Positions 1-10,180 of a DNA stretch of 64,000 nucleotides are shown here, piece by piece. Each line of letters begins with the position of its first letter. The first letter of the stretch is position 1. Origin of the DNA: Rhynchopus euleeides (lineage: Eukaryota > Euglenozoa > Diplonemea > Diplonemida > Diplonemidae); the NCBI GenBank assembly GCA_963210315.1, contig OY723322.1, forward strand, positions 1,639,712 through 1,703,711, read 5' to 3'. A program made the translations under genes and the position numbers. Below the pieces are notes generated by a model. It saw nothing but the letters and a program-made list of their open reading frames with translations. It was not told the origin of the DNA and searched no databases.

Positions 1-3000
1 CCAACGTAACCACGAGCGAACGAAACGTAACGGTTTAACCGAATAAAGTAGCGCCTGCTTGGTTGTTGTGATTCACTTGCACGTGTCGTGGACCCACAAA
101 CAAGAATGAGATAGGTGATGCCGCCACGTGCCTCTCCTGTACAGGCTTGTGCACAGTGCCTCCCGACCAAGTGAACAACGACTTCCCTCAGGAAATACTC
201 CTGGGATCGTGAAGTGCGGAAAAAAGTCAAAACTTGAAAGGAAAAGAAAGATCGATCTGGCAGTGTCACATAACTGTCACCCGCCACGTTCTGGTGACTG
301 CCTCCCTCACTATCCGCTATGTTTTCACAAATAGTCTGGTTTTTCCTCCGCACTGTGCACGTGAAGAATCGGAATGTGTCGGTGTGTTCCCTGTGGGGCT
401 TCCGATCTAAGTTACATGCCGCTGTTCCTGGTACAGGCATGCCAGTGAGTGTGGCCGCACTATCACTGATTCGCGGGTCGATTGCTCGCTCCAGAAAGGA
501 AACCTGGTTTTCACACCTGGTTTTGTGTCCGTTCCATTCCCAGGTCAGGTGCCTGAACGAAGAAGTCCTGCACGATGAGACAGGGCACTCTTTACGCACA
601 TCAGTGCTTTGTTTTCCCAGACAGGGTTCAACAGAAGCAACAATGCTTTGTATGTTTTTCAGTCAGAAGTGAAAAGGAGTTCGTCACGGTTATCATCATG
701 AATATCAGAGTATATTCTGTGGTTGGCCCGCCAATGGATTCACGCTTTACAGTAAGCAGAAACAGAAGCCCTTTCCTTCAAAAGGCTTCTATTGAATAAG
801 ATGCTTCGACCGAAGTCAGCCCTATGTTCCCTAACGACAAGTGTAGTGATGTGTTTGTGCTTCTGTGATACTTTTCAGCACCCCTCCCCCCTGCCTGACA
901 TCAGTAGTGTGAGGGTGGTACATGATCTTTCAGCAGTGAGCTGACCCGCCGACTTCGCTGGAAAGCATCCACTATCCAAGGATGCCAGCCTCTCTGTTGT
1001 CGTTTGAGGTGGTGGTTGACTGGTAGTTTCGTGTCTCAGAGTGCTTGTGCGGTGAGTCATTCCGGTTCAACAATATCGAAGTAGTGGCACGAGCCAGTGA
1101 GAGGGCCATCCTCGTGCCGAGTTCTCTTTTTTGCCCTCTCTTTACAGTGCAAGTCCATATTGTCGGTTTCTTCACCTCAACGTTCTTTCTATAATTATTG
1201 CAACAGAAAGTCATCATCTCTCTGGGAGACACAAGGAACCCCAACATGAGCTGCCAGCCTGAATATTGCGTTCTGGTATCAACGTTCAAGAGAAGAATGA
1301 CCTCTCTATTAACGCAGCAAGTCAACAGCACACTGGCCAAGTGAATGACAGCGTGCGGATGACGTCGGAGTGGCAGTCTCTCGGTTGGGTGGCGCGACAG
1401 GCGCGACCTTGCGAGCAGCCGGGACGAAAGGTTTGTTTGGTTTCCATCACAGTGGTTCCTTCTTGGACCAACTGCTTGGTCCACCAACTATTGACCTGAT
1501 ATTTTGCCATCAAAAGTTCCGCAAACCCGAGACGTTGATTACGCAAGGTGGGTCCAAGTGCCAAACGAATGCACCCCGCCGAATCTCAGATGGTGGATCC
1601 TTTGAGATGCTCGGACAGCAATGCAACAATGCATGCGCCTCTGCAAAACGTACTACCGTCAACAGTCTACGTGGAGGGAGAACATCGCAGGGGGGTTCGG
1701 GTATGTTTCGGCAGTGCCAGTATTTTCGCCTTTGTTCCTGCCGACTTCCCCCTCCGCTGTACTTTGTTCAGTTCCTGACCTCTATTTTCCCCCGTTGCTG
1801 GGTCGGGATTTGTTTGGCAACTGAATTAGAGGGAGGGGGCAATCAGGCCTGAAATCACTTCTTTTTTTTTGCCTGCGCGTGCAACAAAAGCCGGAATTCT
1901 TTGAAGCCTCCCTCCCCTGTCTTTTTGTCGTTGACAAGTGATTTGAAGTGCCCTCCCGACCGAAGGCCCCGACCAACGCCAAATAGAGGAGGCGTTCCGA
2001 GAGTCGGCGTGTCTTCCAAGAGCATCCCTGGCAAGGCCGCCTTCTCTTTCCGCCTCTCCCTCCAGGCTGTCCGCTGTCCTGCCCTGCTTCCCTAACTTCT
2101 CGAACTGGATTTCTTTCCCATGACCCCCTCAAAAAACCGTCGACATTTGCCAATTTCTCCACCCTATTTCCGGCCATCACCATTCTCTGAAAATGCCACA
2201 TCCACTCCTCAATTATTGGCCTGGGTTGCACATGCAGGCTCCGTTTCTCCTCAACATAATGCCATGGGGACGCATTGGTTCAATCTAGAAATCAACCAGA
2301 TGGTCATGCCGGGTATTGGGCGGGCGCGTTCGTGCCCACGGCCCCGGAGGGATCCTGGGAGCCCACCTTCTTCCAAAACAGCCCATTGCGCCCGTCAGCG
2401 GCTTCCTTCCCCTTGGGGGCCGTCACCACCCCCTCGACATCGTCTTTTTGTACCGCTGGGGTCTGGCTGTTGAGGTGATGTGTGAACAGCCCCCCTCGGC
2501 TTGGCCGTACCCAAAAAGATCCCTCACAATTCGTTCAAAAAGCGATCAGGAACGAAGTAGACCACACAATGCAACCCGTTTTGCCTCAACTTTGCCAGAT
2601 CGGCAGGCGACTCCATCTGGCCAGACTGAAAGAACGAAGTGCGGTCAGCATCCGGAAGTGTCTCCCAGTCGGTTTGCATTTGCACTGGGTATCCGGGATG
2701 ATCCGCGCGAGGTATGTGAAAAGTTTGTCATCAGGCCCATCAAGCTGTCCTTCAAAGCTCGACAATGCAGATGACGCGCAGTCACGGTTGTTCGCAAGGC
2801 TTGAAACCCGGAGATGCGATGGCGATATGGCTTCCGCTGTGGCGCAGGACCGATTGTCCATTCTCGGCCTGTCTCGAACTGTGCTTTGCCATACTCGTCG
2901 TAATCTTAGCGTGTTCAGGTTTTGTGTCAAGGATCTTGTTCCATTCTCTGATTCCCTCGAACTTGCCTGGACTGCGTATGATCCTGTCGACTTTACTGTT

Positions 3001-3039
3001 CACTGGTGTCCCTCTTGGCTCAGTGGACACAGATAGCTA
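1..3039. other. gene-poor stretch, no supportable gene
   Basis: This stretch holds only short, mutually overlapping open frames on both strands. None has a recognisable domain, and I could not chain any into a gene using the GTATGY...ACAG intron signature seen in the real genes of this window. Local T-rich and C-rich runs occur but show no clear repeat. I see no tRNA, rRNA or promoter that I can support. Confidence 0.5.
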
Positions 3040-3172
3040 CAGACTTCCAGAAAAGGTTGGTGGGTAATATGTTTGGTGGGAGAAAGGTTGGTGGGGTACA
3101 AGATTTGGTGGATTTGGAGGTCCCGGAAAAATTTGGTGGGTTTTTACCCCACCAGCCTTTTCTGGAAGTCTG
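3040..3172. mobile_element. MITE-like element with ~30-bp terminal inverted repeats and TA flanks
   Basis: The left end begins CAGACTTCCAGAAAAGG and continues into TTGGTGGG. The right end is its reverse complement, ending CCTTTTCTGGAAGTCTG, with the matching CCCCACCAGCC just inside. Both ends are flanked by the dinucleotide TA (3038-3039 and 3173-3174), the target-site duplication expected of Tc1/mariner-type elements. The 133-bp interior has several imperfect GGTTGGTGGG / TTTGGTGGG sub-repeats and no coding capacity. It is therefore a non-autonomous element. The superfamily is inferred from the TA flank alone. Confidence 0.7.
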
Positions 3173-3936
3173 TATGTGAACAGAAAAAGTGATGTGTGAT
3201 CAATTTGTGTGTTTCTCTGACACAGTTTGACAGAGGCTTCTGGCTTTCTTCATCTGGGAGTGGGTGGTATGTCAGTGTTCAACACAAGCAACCCAATGAA
3301 ACTAACTGGCATCAGTTTATCTGACGTCTCGGGGACTGCACCTCAACAAGAATTCAAATCAATAACATCAGGAAAATAAAAAATGCAGCCCTTTTCGGGG
3401 CTGGGTTGCACTCATGAATCCTTCGGCTGTTTGGACAGGACAGGAAGGTGGTCCATTTTGGTGCGCCTGACGAACCCCTTTGTCCATTCTGCCAGGCCTT
3501 CCTCTCAGGACTCATGTATCTTTCCCCGGTTTTCAATTTCTTTCCGTGCCACTCCTTGTGCAAACGAAGAAGATGTCGTATCGTGCAGGCGATTTTGTGG
3601 CGATATCACGCTGTTTCTATTTCTCCCCAGCAGGTGAGCGGGTGCAATTTCACATGAGACTGTAGCTGTTTAGCTGTACCGTCTGCGCACAGCGCAACTT
3701 GAGTCCCTATGGACCTTGCAGCAAAGCAATGTTGCCATCAAGATGTACTCTCGTTTATGGATGCATGAAGAAGACTCTTGATGACGGTAATCTGGCCTTG
3801 ACCGCCCTCGGGCGAACCACGTCAAGCCGACCTTCAGCTTTCCCTCTGCAGTCTCATCTGACACGCAACAAGTCCCAAAAATGCAACAGAAAGCCCGCCG
3901 AGATTCCTCTCCCAAGAAAGAAGTTTTCTCCTCAAA
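3173..3936. other. intergenic stretch between two mobile elements
   Basis: Only short open frames with no recognisable domain are present. I see no repeat, RNA gene or regulatory site that I can support. Confidence 0.45.
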
Positions 3937-4034
3937 TACCGTATACGTAAATATTATGGAACGTAAATATTATGGAACGTGGGGTAATCAGGCTGGGGGA
4001 AAAAACAACAAATCACAACGAATCACACCCGATC
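3937..4034 (+). repeat. left terminal inverted repeat of the foldback element
   Basis: It starts with TACCGTATACG, then two 16-bp sub-repeats GTAAATATTATGGAAC, then the GGGGTAATCAGGCTGGGG block, and ends in AATCACACCCGATC. The same succession is found inverted at 7010-7121. There the right copy contains an extra, self-complementary insertion around GGGCCCATTTTTGGCC (about 7070-7085). Confidence 0.75.
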
Positions 4035-4110
4035 ACAACAAATCACAACGCCAAATGTTGTGATTTGTTGTGATTTGTTGCGATTTGTTGCGATTTGTTG
4101 TGGCCAGTTG

Positions 4111-4340
4111 TGATTTGTTGCGACCAGTTGTGACGACTTGTGACCCTTTTGTGATGAGTTGTGATGAGTTGTGATGAGGTGTGATCTGTTGTGATCTGTT
4201 GTGATCTGTTGTGATCGCGATCCAAAATTTCAAAAATTTAAAATTTTGGATCGCGATCACAACAGATCACAACAGATCACACCTCATCACAACTCATCAC
4301 AAAAGGGTCACAAGTCGTCACAACTGGTCACAACAAATCA
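4111..4340. repeat. internal long palindrome made of a decamer tandem repeat
   Basis: The arms (about 4111-4230 and 4241-4340) are reverse complements around the centre AAAATTTCAAAAATTTAAAATTTT. Each arm is built from 10-bp units such as GTGATCTGTT and GTGATGAGTT, followed by GTGACGACTTGTGACCC. The left arm has one more unit of each of the two decamer types, which explains its extra 20 bp. A smaller hairpin of the same family lies at about 4037-4075 (AATCACAAC ... GTTGTGATT), and another near 6928-6962. Confidence 0.8.
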
Positions 4341-4439
4341 CACCACGTCGTATTGCAATTTGGGTTAGCGTGCTGGCATCGCAGCCTGGCCCCGAAGGAC
4401 CATACCGTGAGGAACCGGGCCCGCTATCCTACTCTTGCT

Positions 4440-6779
4440 CTACGTGACACCACACGGTTTCGCTCTCCTCCTCGTTGCGCTGTAAAGGAGGGGGGACACA
4501 CACACACTGGAAGCCGGAGATTGCGCCTGCTGATACTGAGGCGCAATCTTCGCGACGACGCGTTGAAAAGAGCGCGGAATAGCCGCCGAACGAAAGATGG
4601 TGGGAGAGGGGATGCAGCGGGTGCGCTTCGGAACCGCACGCAACACCCGCTTCTGGAGGAAACGTGAACGACAAGGACGGACAGCACGTGTCTTGCGCTC
4701 CAAGAAGCGCAAGGCTTGTGAGGCCCGTGGGAAAGGGGAAGGCACGCCTGATCTAGCTGTGCTGATGATCGTGCGGGAGGAAGGAAAACCTGCTCTGTTG
4801 TTATGAAACGAGCATCGCTCTAGGGCAGATTCGTCTGCCTCCCGCATGTGCGCTACACGTTTCTGCGCGCGGGGAACCGAGGACTCAGAAGGGGAGGAAG
4901 GGGAGAAAGGAAGTCGACGCCCCACGCAAGGGCTCGGCGACGTGCACTCGTGGGAGAGCGTGTCGCTCCCCTGGTGAGACGGCGTTTCTGCCTGCCAGTC
5001 GGGAAGAGAGGGGGTTGCAGGGTCTAAAGGCACTAGGGGCTCCTGACATGGAGAGGGTGGTGGGGGTGACACAGTGTCTGATGGGGGACTAAGCCGAGTG
5101 TCGACGGGCTGAAAGCCCGGCGAGTCATCCACAACAAGGGAAGGTGCAGGCGAGAGAGGAAGGGGGGAAGCAAGTTCTGATGGGGGCATGATACTATCCT
5201 CGTCAGGCCGAAGGCTTGACGCTGAAATCGGTGAACCAGGGGACACGGGGGGTTGAGGTTCTACTCTTCTGTTGTTAAAGGAGCGTTGCCCCAGGGCAGA
5301 TGCGCCTGTCTCCTGTATGGGTGCTACCCGCTTCTGCGCGCGGGGTACCGAGGACTCAGAGGGGAGAGAGGGAGAGAAAGGAAGGCGGCGCCCCACGTAA
5401 GGGCTCGGAGATCTCCGTTGCGTGGCGCTCTCTGGGAGGGGCGGCGAGCCCGTCTGCGGGGTCTGTAGCCCGTCCAGCAGGTCTGTGTGCAGCACGAGCT
5501 CCGGAGCCGGAGAGGGCGCCGGAAGCGGTGCTGTATCTGCTGGTGGAGCGAGACGAGCATCATCAGGCTGGGAGCCCGACGATTCATCCGCATCAAGCGT
5601 AACGTGCTCTGCACACATCTTACGCGGGGTAGGGGAAGCAGGGGTATTCATTCGAGGGGAAGGCGAGAAAAGAAAACCAGGAAATTCGCGTGGGGTCAGC
5701 GCAGATGACTCCGCAGAAGAACCCAACTCGCCCTCACTGGGCTGATCGTCGGGGCAGTGAAGAGCCAAATGCTCAATCACGCCCGGCCAAAGAAGAAGAA
5801 GAGACGCACACATGTCCCACTCTGGCTGTCGCACACACACTATCCCAGCCCCCCAGAGGGACGGGCCCTCGTCAGAGTGATCTAAACAAATGGCGGTGCG
5901 TTTCACGGCATCCTGCCCCATCGAGTCCTCGTCGGAGGCGTCCAGAACGATGGCGGTGCGTTTTACCGCAGCCGCAGCCGTCGTGTCGCTGTCCATCACA
6001 GACGAGGGAGGGACTTCCTCGCTGGTGGAGCCCGCATCATCAGCGTCGTCTCCATCATGCTCAGTGGCACCAGAGCTGCCCTCCTCTCCCTCGCTGTCAG
6101 AATCGTCATCGCAGCTGCTGCTGTCGTCATCCGTGCTCGCAACTTGGTCGACCCTGGGGGCGCGCCCATGGTGGCCGGCCGCGCAGCATGTCTTCACATT
6201 GGCGCAGGTGCCGCACCGCGTCATGTGGTGTGTCTCACAGCACATCACCTTCAGGCCGTCCGCGTGGTGGTGGTGGACGCGGCAACACGCAGCTATCGTC
6301 AGTGCGTAATTCCGCTTGGCGGTATCGCACTCGTCGCATTTCGGTTTCGAATGCGCGTTGCACACTTTCCGGGGGCCCAGAGACGTGCTCGCGAGCGACC
6401 GCGGCACTGGTACAGGTATAGCGCTGCGCGGCGGGGGCGGGCGTGGCCCATCCCATTGTGAGGCTCGCGTGGTCCGGGGGATCCCAGTGTAGTCTGGGAA
6501 CACGTTTGTTCCCCACCTCACGATATTGCCGTCTGCATCGACGCCTGCGGCCGCACATGCCTGTTCTGCACTCGCCTCTAACGCCGTGATCGTCTCTGCC
6601 CCACCTGCGAACACGGGCCGAGGTGTCATCCCGCCCCAGACCTCTCCAGCGCCTACCGAGCAGAGGGAGCCGACCCGGTCCTCGCGTCGCGCAGGCCACG
6701 GGGTAGGAAGGCTTAGCTGGTCGCATAGCCTCTTCAGGCAGCCCATCATCGTCCAGAGGAGGTTGCCACGCTCGGCCAT
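4440..6779 (-). CDS. long ORF of the foldback element, Cys/His-rich and Pro/Ser-rich, possibly retroelement-derived
   Basis: The first in-frame ATG is at 6779, giving about 779 residues. The frame stays open upstream to 6932, where it meets a stop inside the repeat arm. That upstream part reads like coding sequence (AWLAALQWTK..., then IELALDFEVFTGKALQP). I associate such a string with the segment C-terminal to the reverse transcriptase in some protist retroelement polyproteins; this is from memory and is not a domain proof. Downstream, about 6362-6170, lies a Cys/His-rich patch with CNAH, CDEC, CCRVHHHH, CCETHH, CGTC and CC, which could bind zinc. An acidic Ser/Asp/Glu run follows, then a tandem AVKRTAI.LD.SDE motif (about 5970-5870). 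The C-terminal half is Pro/Ser-rich and contains a ~157-residue internal duplication (about 5588-5240 and 5129-4775), each copy with a VGRRLPFSP...SESSVPRAQKRVA core. No catalytic motif is visible, so a structural, gag-like or captured host protein is equally possible. The 5' truncation at the repeat arm suggests a fragment of a larger ancestor. Confidence 0.5.
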   Translation of the reverse strand: MAERGNLLWTMMGCLKRLCDQLSLPTPWPARREDRVGSLCSVGAGEVWGGMTPRPVFAGGAETITALEASAEQACAAAGVDADGNIVRWGTNVFPDYTGIPRTTRASQWDGPRPPPPRSAIPVPVPRSLASTSLGPRKVCNAHSKPKCDECDTAKRNYALTIAACCRVHHHHADGLKVMCCETHHMTRCGTCANVKTCCAAGHHGRAPRVDQVASTDDDSSSCDDDSDSEGEEGSSGATEHDGDDADDAGSTSEEVPPSSVMDSDTTAAAAVKRTAIVLDASDEDSMGQDAVKRTAICLDHSDEGPSLWGAGIVCVRQPEWDMCASLLLLWPGVIEHLALHCPDDQPSEGELGSSAESSALTPREFPGFLFSPSPRMNTPASPTPRKMCAEHVTLDADESSGSQPDDARLAPPADTAPLPAPSPAPELVLHTDLLDGLQTPQTGSPPLPESATQRRSPSPYVGRRLPFSPSLPSESSVPRAQKRVAPIQETGASALGQRSFNNRRVEPQPPVSPGSPISASSLRPDEDSIMPPSELASPLPLSPAPSLVVDDSPGFQPVDTRLSPPSDTVSPPPPSPCQEPLVPLDPATPSLPDWQAETPSHQGSDTLSHECTSPSPCVGRRLPFSPSSPSESSVPRAQKRVAHMREADESALERCSFHNNRAGFPSSRTIISTARSGVPSPFPRASQALRFLERKTRAVRPCRSRFLQKRVLRAVPKRTRCIPSPTIFRSAAIPRSFQRVVAKIAPQYQQAQSPASSVCVSPLLYSATRRRAKPCGVT

Positions 6780-7009
6780 CGCGGGGTTGGAGGTTCGTGC
6801 CGAGCGCTCCGAGGGCTGTAACGCCTTCCCTGTGAAGACCTCGAAGTCAAGGGCGAGCTCGATGTTCGACACCGTGCCTTGCTTCGTCCATTGGAGCGCT
6901 GCGAGCCACGCAAGTATCGCCCTGATAACAAATCACAACATTTGCCTTGTGATTTGTTGTGATCTGTTGTGATCGGGTGCCCCTCATATCACACCCTCAA
7001 TCAGCTGAC

Positions 7010-7121
7010 GATCGGGTGTGATTTGTTGTGATTTGTTGTTTTTTTCCCCAGCCTGATTACCCCAGAACGGGCCCATTTTTGGCCGGTCCGTTCCATAATA
7101 TTTACGTTCCAAAATATTTAC
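7010..7121 (-). repeat. right copy of the foldback terminal inverted repeat (internal)
   Basis: Read on the minus strand it gives 16-bp GTAAATATTWTGGAAC sub-repeats, a palindromic insert with GGGCCC, the GGGGTAATCAGGCTGGGG block and the AATCACA-type decamers. It mirrors 3937-4034. It is not at the outer edge of the element; about 590 bp of further inverted repeat follow. Confidence 0.7.
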
Positions 7122-7620
7122 AGGGCCAGTTCGGGACTCGGTGGTGAGGACGGCTTGCGTCAGGAATCGCGCGAAAAGTGCACGAGTAGGTCCCGTCAGG
7201 GACTCTGTACGCCGTCCGATCACCTGGTCCAAGTCCCCGAGTCGCAGAAAGCCCTGTAAATATTATGGAACGAAAAAAATCTGGAACGCCAACCCACCAG
7301 CGTTCCAAAATACCGTATACGTAAATATTTTGGAACGTAAATATTATGGAACGTAAATATTATGGAACGTAAATATTTTGGAACGCTGGTGGGTTGGCGT
7401 TCCAGATTTTTTTCGTTCCATAATATTTACAGGGCTTTCTGCGACTCGGGGACTTGGACCAGGTGATCGGACGGCATGCAGAGTCCCTGACGGGACCTAC
7501 TCGTGCACTTTTCGCGCGATTCCTGACGCAAGCCGTCCTCACCACCGAGTCCCCAACTGGCCCTGTAAATATTTTGGAACGTAAATATTATGGAACGGAC
7601 CGGCCAAAAATGGGCCCGTT
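7066..7620. repeat. 555-bp inverted repeat with ~247-bp arms
   Basis: Positions 7066-7312 and 7374-7620 are near-perfect reverse complements, with a few differences such as TTCGGGACTCGG versus the complement of CCGAGTCCCCAA. The ~61-bp spacer is a run of 16-bp GTAAATATTATGGAAC units that begins with the element terminus TACCGTATACG at 7311. The arms share a ~140-bp non-repetitive core (about 7121-7256 and 7430-7565) seen nowhere else in the window. Mirror-image open frames on the two strands come from this symmetry and are not genes. Confidence 0.85.
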
Positions 7621-7707
7621 CCATAATATTTACGTTCCATAATATTTACGTTCCATAATATTTACGTTCCATAATATTTACGTTCCAAAATATTTACGTA
7701 TACGGTA
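7311..7707. mobile_element. 397-bp derivative bounded by two foldback termini
   Basis: The terminus TACCGTATACGTAAATATT at 7311 faces the inverted copy ending at 7707, and TA is present at both outer edges. This makes a self-contained 397-bp unit with both ends but no coding capacity, as expected for a MITE-like derivative inserted into, or duplicated from, the larger element to its left. Confidence 0.55.
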
Positions 7708-9467
7708 GTCAGAAAGTTGGGAGGGAAATTGAAACCAGTCCGGAAATCAGAAAACATCCAAGCTATAGAACGATCAGTTCCAGCACTCGGCGATGTGCCG
7801 TGTGCTGCCTGTTTCTGGTTCAAGGAAGTCTGGTGCGAGGTCTGACGCCTTTTCTTTGCTGTGGTAGTCGACCCCGCGTGCATTACAATGCCCCGCGCTT
7901 CCCTTGTGAGTTTAAACTGTCGGGAATGATGTTTTCCATTGCTGATTCGGCTCTGCCCTACAGCATTCGGCATCATTGGAAGTTCCCCGCCGTCACCCCT
8001 GCCCAATCCCGTGTTTGCGCGTTGCTCGCTCAGTTTCTTTCTTTCCTCTCGTGAGTCCCGAACAGTCTTACAACCAGCTTCAGTTTTTTTTGATTTTTGT
8101 GGCCAGCCCCCTGTCCTGATGTCCAAGCAAGTATGTTGATCAGAACAGGGTGCTGAGAAGGCAGATTTGCAGAGACAACAACATCACTGCTGTCAACCTT
8201 GAGCAGTACTTCTTGCAAGGCGGCATTTTCAACTGCCTTGAACGAAGAAGACTTGTGCCGTGGCAGAGTTGCTCGGTGCCCCGATCTTTGTGGTCTTTTG
8301 TGCTGCCCTCTGCAGCAAGCAGGAGCAGAGGCCAGGTCGGGGCAGCTGGAGCTGTATACATGTGTTGGAAGGTTGCCATACATTCTGTGGCGGTGTTCAA
8401 GGGAGATAGGGTGTCAGTGCAGCAACATCCAGCAGAACCGGGACCATCCCATTACAAGTACAGTGCAGTGTCCTTTTGCCGGATTTTCCGAGAGTTCCGA
8501 AAAGCCAGTATTTTGGGCCTCGGCTGTTTCGAATCAACCAGTGACATGCAACCGCGTTCTCACCAAAACTGCAAACGACACAACCTCCCTGCAATCGATG
8601 CGCATGCTGGTTAGTGTTGTCTTCTCTTCACTCTATCGCTCTCTCTTTACATTTTTTTGTCAACTTCATTGTGACCAGAGGCTGCCCGCAATGGGTTGTG
8701 CCATGCTGCTCTTTCGGATGTGGCGATGACGCCGGCGCTCAGCATTTCGCTTTCTTTCTGTTTCCCAGATCCGGTTGTTGACTGTTATCGTGAAAGCCCC
8801 CTGTCAAGGAGTTCGTCCACTGCCCCAGTGTCGCAGATAGCCCCGTGCTACGTTCTGCTTTTAATCCGATGCCGGCAACAAGAAGAATGCCCTGGGAGTT
8901 GTAATTAATCATCACCCGATCTCTGCCGAAGTGGGACTGGAGACACTGGGTCAGAGGAGACGAACAGAAAGATGTCCAAGCAAAACTCGCAATGGCAAGT
9001 GCATCAAACCACTTGCACCGAACAACAAATCATGTCTGCACGGTCTTGGTCCATCTAGCAACCACGCGCAACCACGAAATCATGAAGTTTCCAGATTACC
9101 CATCCCGATCTGCTTCACTACGATTCTTTCCTACATCCCGTTTGTCTTTCGTGATTGTTTGTTCGTTGTTGTGACCTGCAGTCCGTCGGGGTGCAATGAT
9201 AAGAAAATCTGGGCCGCAATATTTTTTCTCTGGAGTACACCTGGAACAACGGGCAGGGGCGGGAGTGATTGGTTTCCAGAAAAAAAAGGCAGCGAGTTCC
9301 GGTGCGCAATGCCAAGTTGCCTCGCCTCTCAGAATTTCCCCCCTTCTGATAAATCCCCCGTGCATTTGTTGTTCAGCCAACCAGGAGTTGCTGTCCTTGT
9401 TCGACAGGACATCCACTGGGAGGCTTCACTCTGGTCAAAGTGTGTCAGGCTGCAACCTATACGTATA

Positions 9468-10049
9468 GGCGGCTCACTTTCCGCACACAAGAGCGAAGGC
9501 CCCCGCTGTCTTCTCTTGGACACTGGCCGGCAGGGTCAAGCCCCCCCAAGCTTCCCCCTTTTCAGCGAATGGAACTGGCGCCCAAAAATAGGGCAGCCCG
9601 CCCGCATCCTCTCCTGCGGCACCACAGAGGGCAACATTCCTGGAATGTTTGGTATCTGTCTCCGGAACTAGAAGCACACAAATGCTGCCACAACCCTCCA
9701 CTCCAGACGCCTTCAGAGGCCTCCTGAGTGGGGGCGGAAAATGTACCCTCAACTGAGGGGTATGTTCTACAAAGATATTTTGTCAAAAGCATCCGAATTC
9801 AGTCTTTCCGTGGATGTTTTAAATGCGGTGGTCGTTGGGGTTGTTCAGCCGCAGTAGAAGAAATACGGTCGTGCAGATTCTGGCACGTCGATTTGATGCC
9901 GTCACGAAGATCTGGAGATCATCAAGAGTAACCACTGAGTTCTTCCGCTCAGCCCTTGCACCTCTGTGCCTCTGGCGGTATTGATATTTGTTATGATGAA
10001 TAATGATTGGGGGCCTTCACTCGGAGAATGTGCGGAAAAGTGAGATGCC
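9468..10049. mobile_element. candidate small element with imperfect ~38-bp inverted ends
   Basis: The left end, 9468-9504, contains GGCTCACTTTCCGCACA and then GAGCGAAGGCCCCC. The right end, 10009-10049, contains GGGGGCCTTCACTC and then TGTGCGGAAAAGTGAG, its imperfect reverse complement. The left end abuts a perfect 14-bp palindrome, CCTATACGTATAGG (9457-9470). I find no clear target-site duplication and no coding capacity, so the borders are tentative. Confidence 0.35.
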
Positions 10050-10076
10050 TCACAAAACCGGTTGCAAAGTGACACA

Positions 10077-10180
10077 GAGCGAAGGCCCCATGTCAATCTC
10101 TCTGGAAGAAAGTAGAAACGAGACAATGATGGGGCACATGGCCAAGTCTCTTATTTGCAGTGCAGTCGGGGCCTTCGCTC
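10077..10180. repeat. 13-bp perfect inverted repeat pair sharing the GAGCGAAGGCCCC motif
   Basis: GAGCGAAGGCCCC at 10077-10089 faces its exact reverse complement at 10168-10180. The same 13-mer is part of the left end of the neighbouring 9468-10049 candidate, and a one-mismatch copy lies in its right end. This makes two inverted pairs in about 700 bp. Confidence 0.5.

Larger units (their letters stand above)
3937..7707. mobile_element. composite foldback-type transposable element with nested palindromes
   Basis: Both extremities carry the same inverted terminus, TACCGTATACGTAAATATT, at 3937 (inward) and 7707 (inward on the other strand). The outermost TA could be the target-site duplication. 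Inside each end are tandem 16-bp sub-repeats of the form GTAAATATTWTGGAAC. Next comes a segment containing GGGGTAATCAGGCTGGGG (about 3981-4000, inverted at about 7047-7064), then decamer-type repeats of GTGATTTGTT / GTGATCTGTT. Long inverted repeats built from tandem sub-repeats are the hallmark of foldback elements. A third copy of the terminus at 7311 shows that the right part is a nested or duplicated derivative. The interior carries one long minus-strand ORF (4440-6779). I recognise no transposase, so the element may depend on an enzyme encoded elsewhere. Confidence 0.7.

Noticed and set aside
7102-7642. Mirror-image small frames around 7.1-7.6 kb
   Set aside because: They are the two arms of one inverted repeat read on opposite strands, not genes.
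8931-9671. 246-codon open frame on the + strand
   Set aside because: GTG start, no recognisable motif, rich in Trp/Cys/Pro, and overlapped by the inverted repeats of a candidate element.
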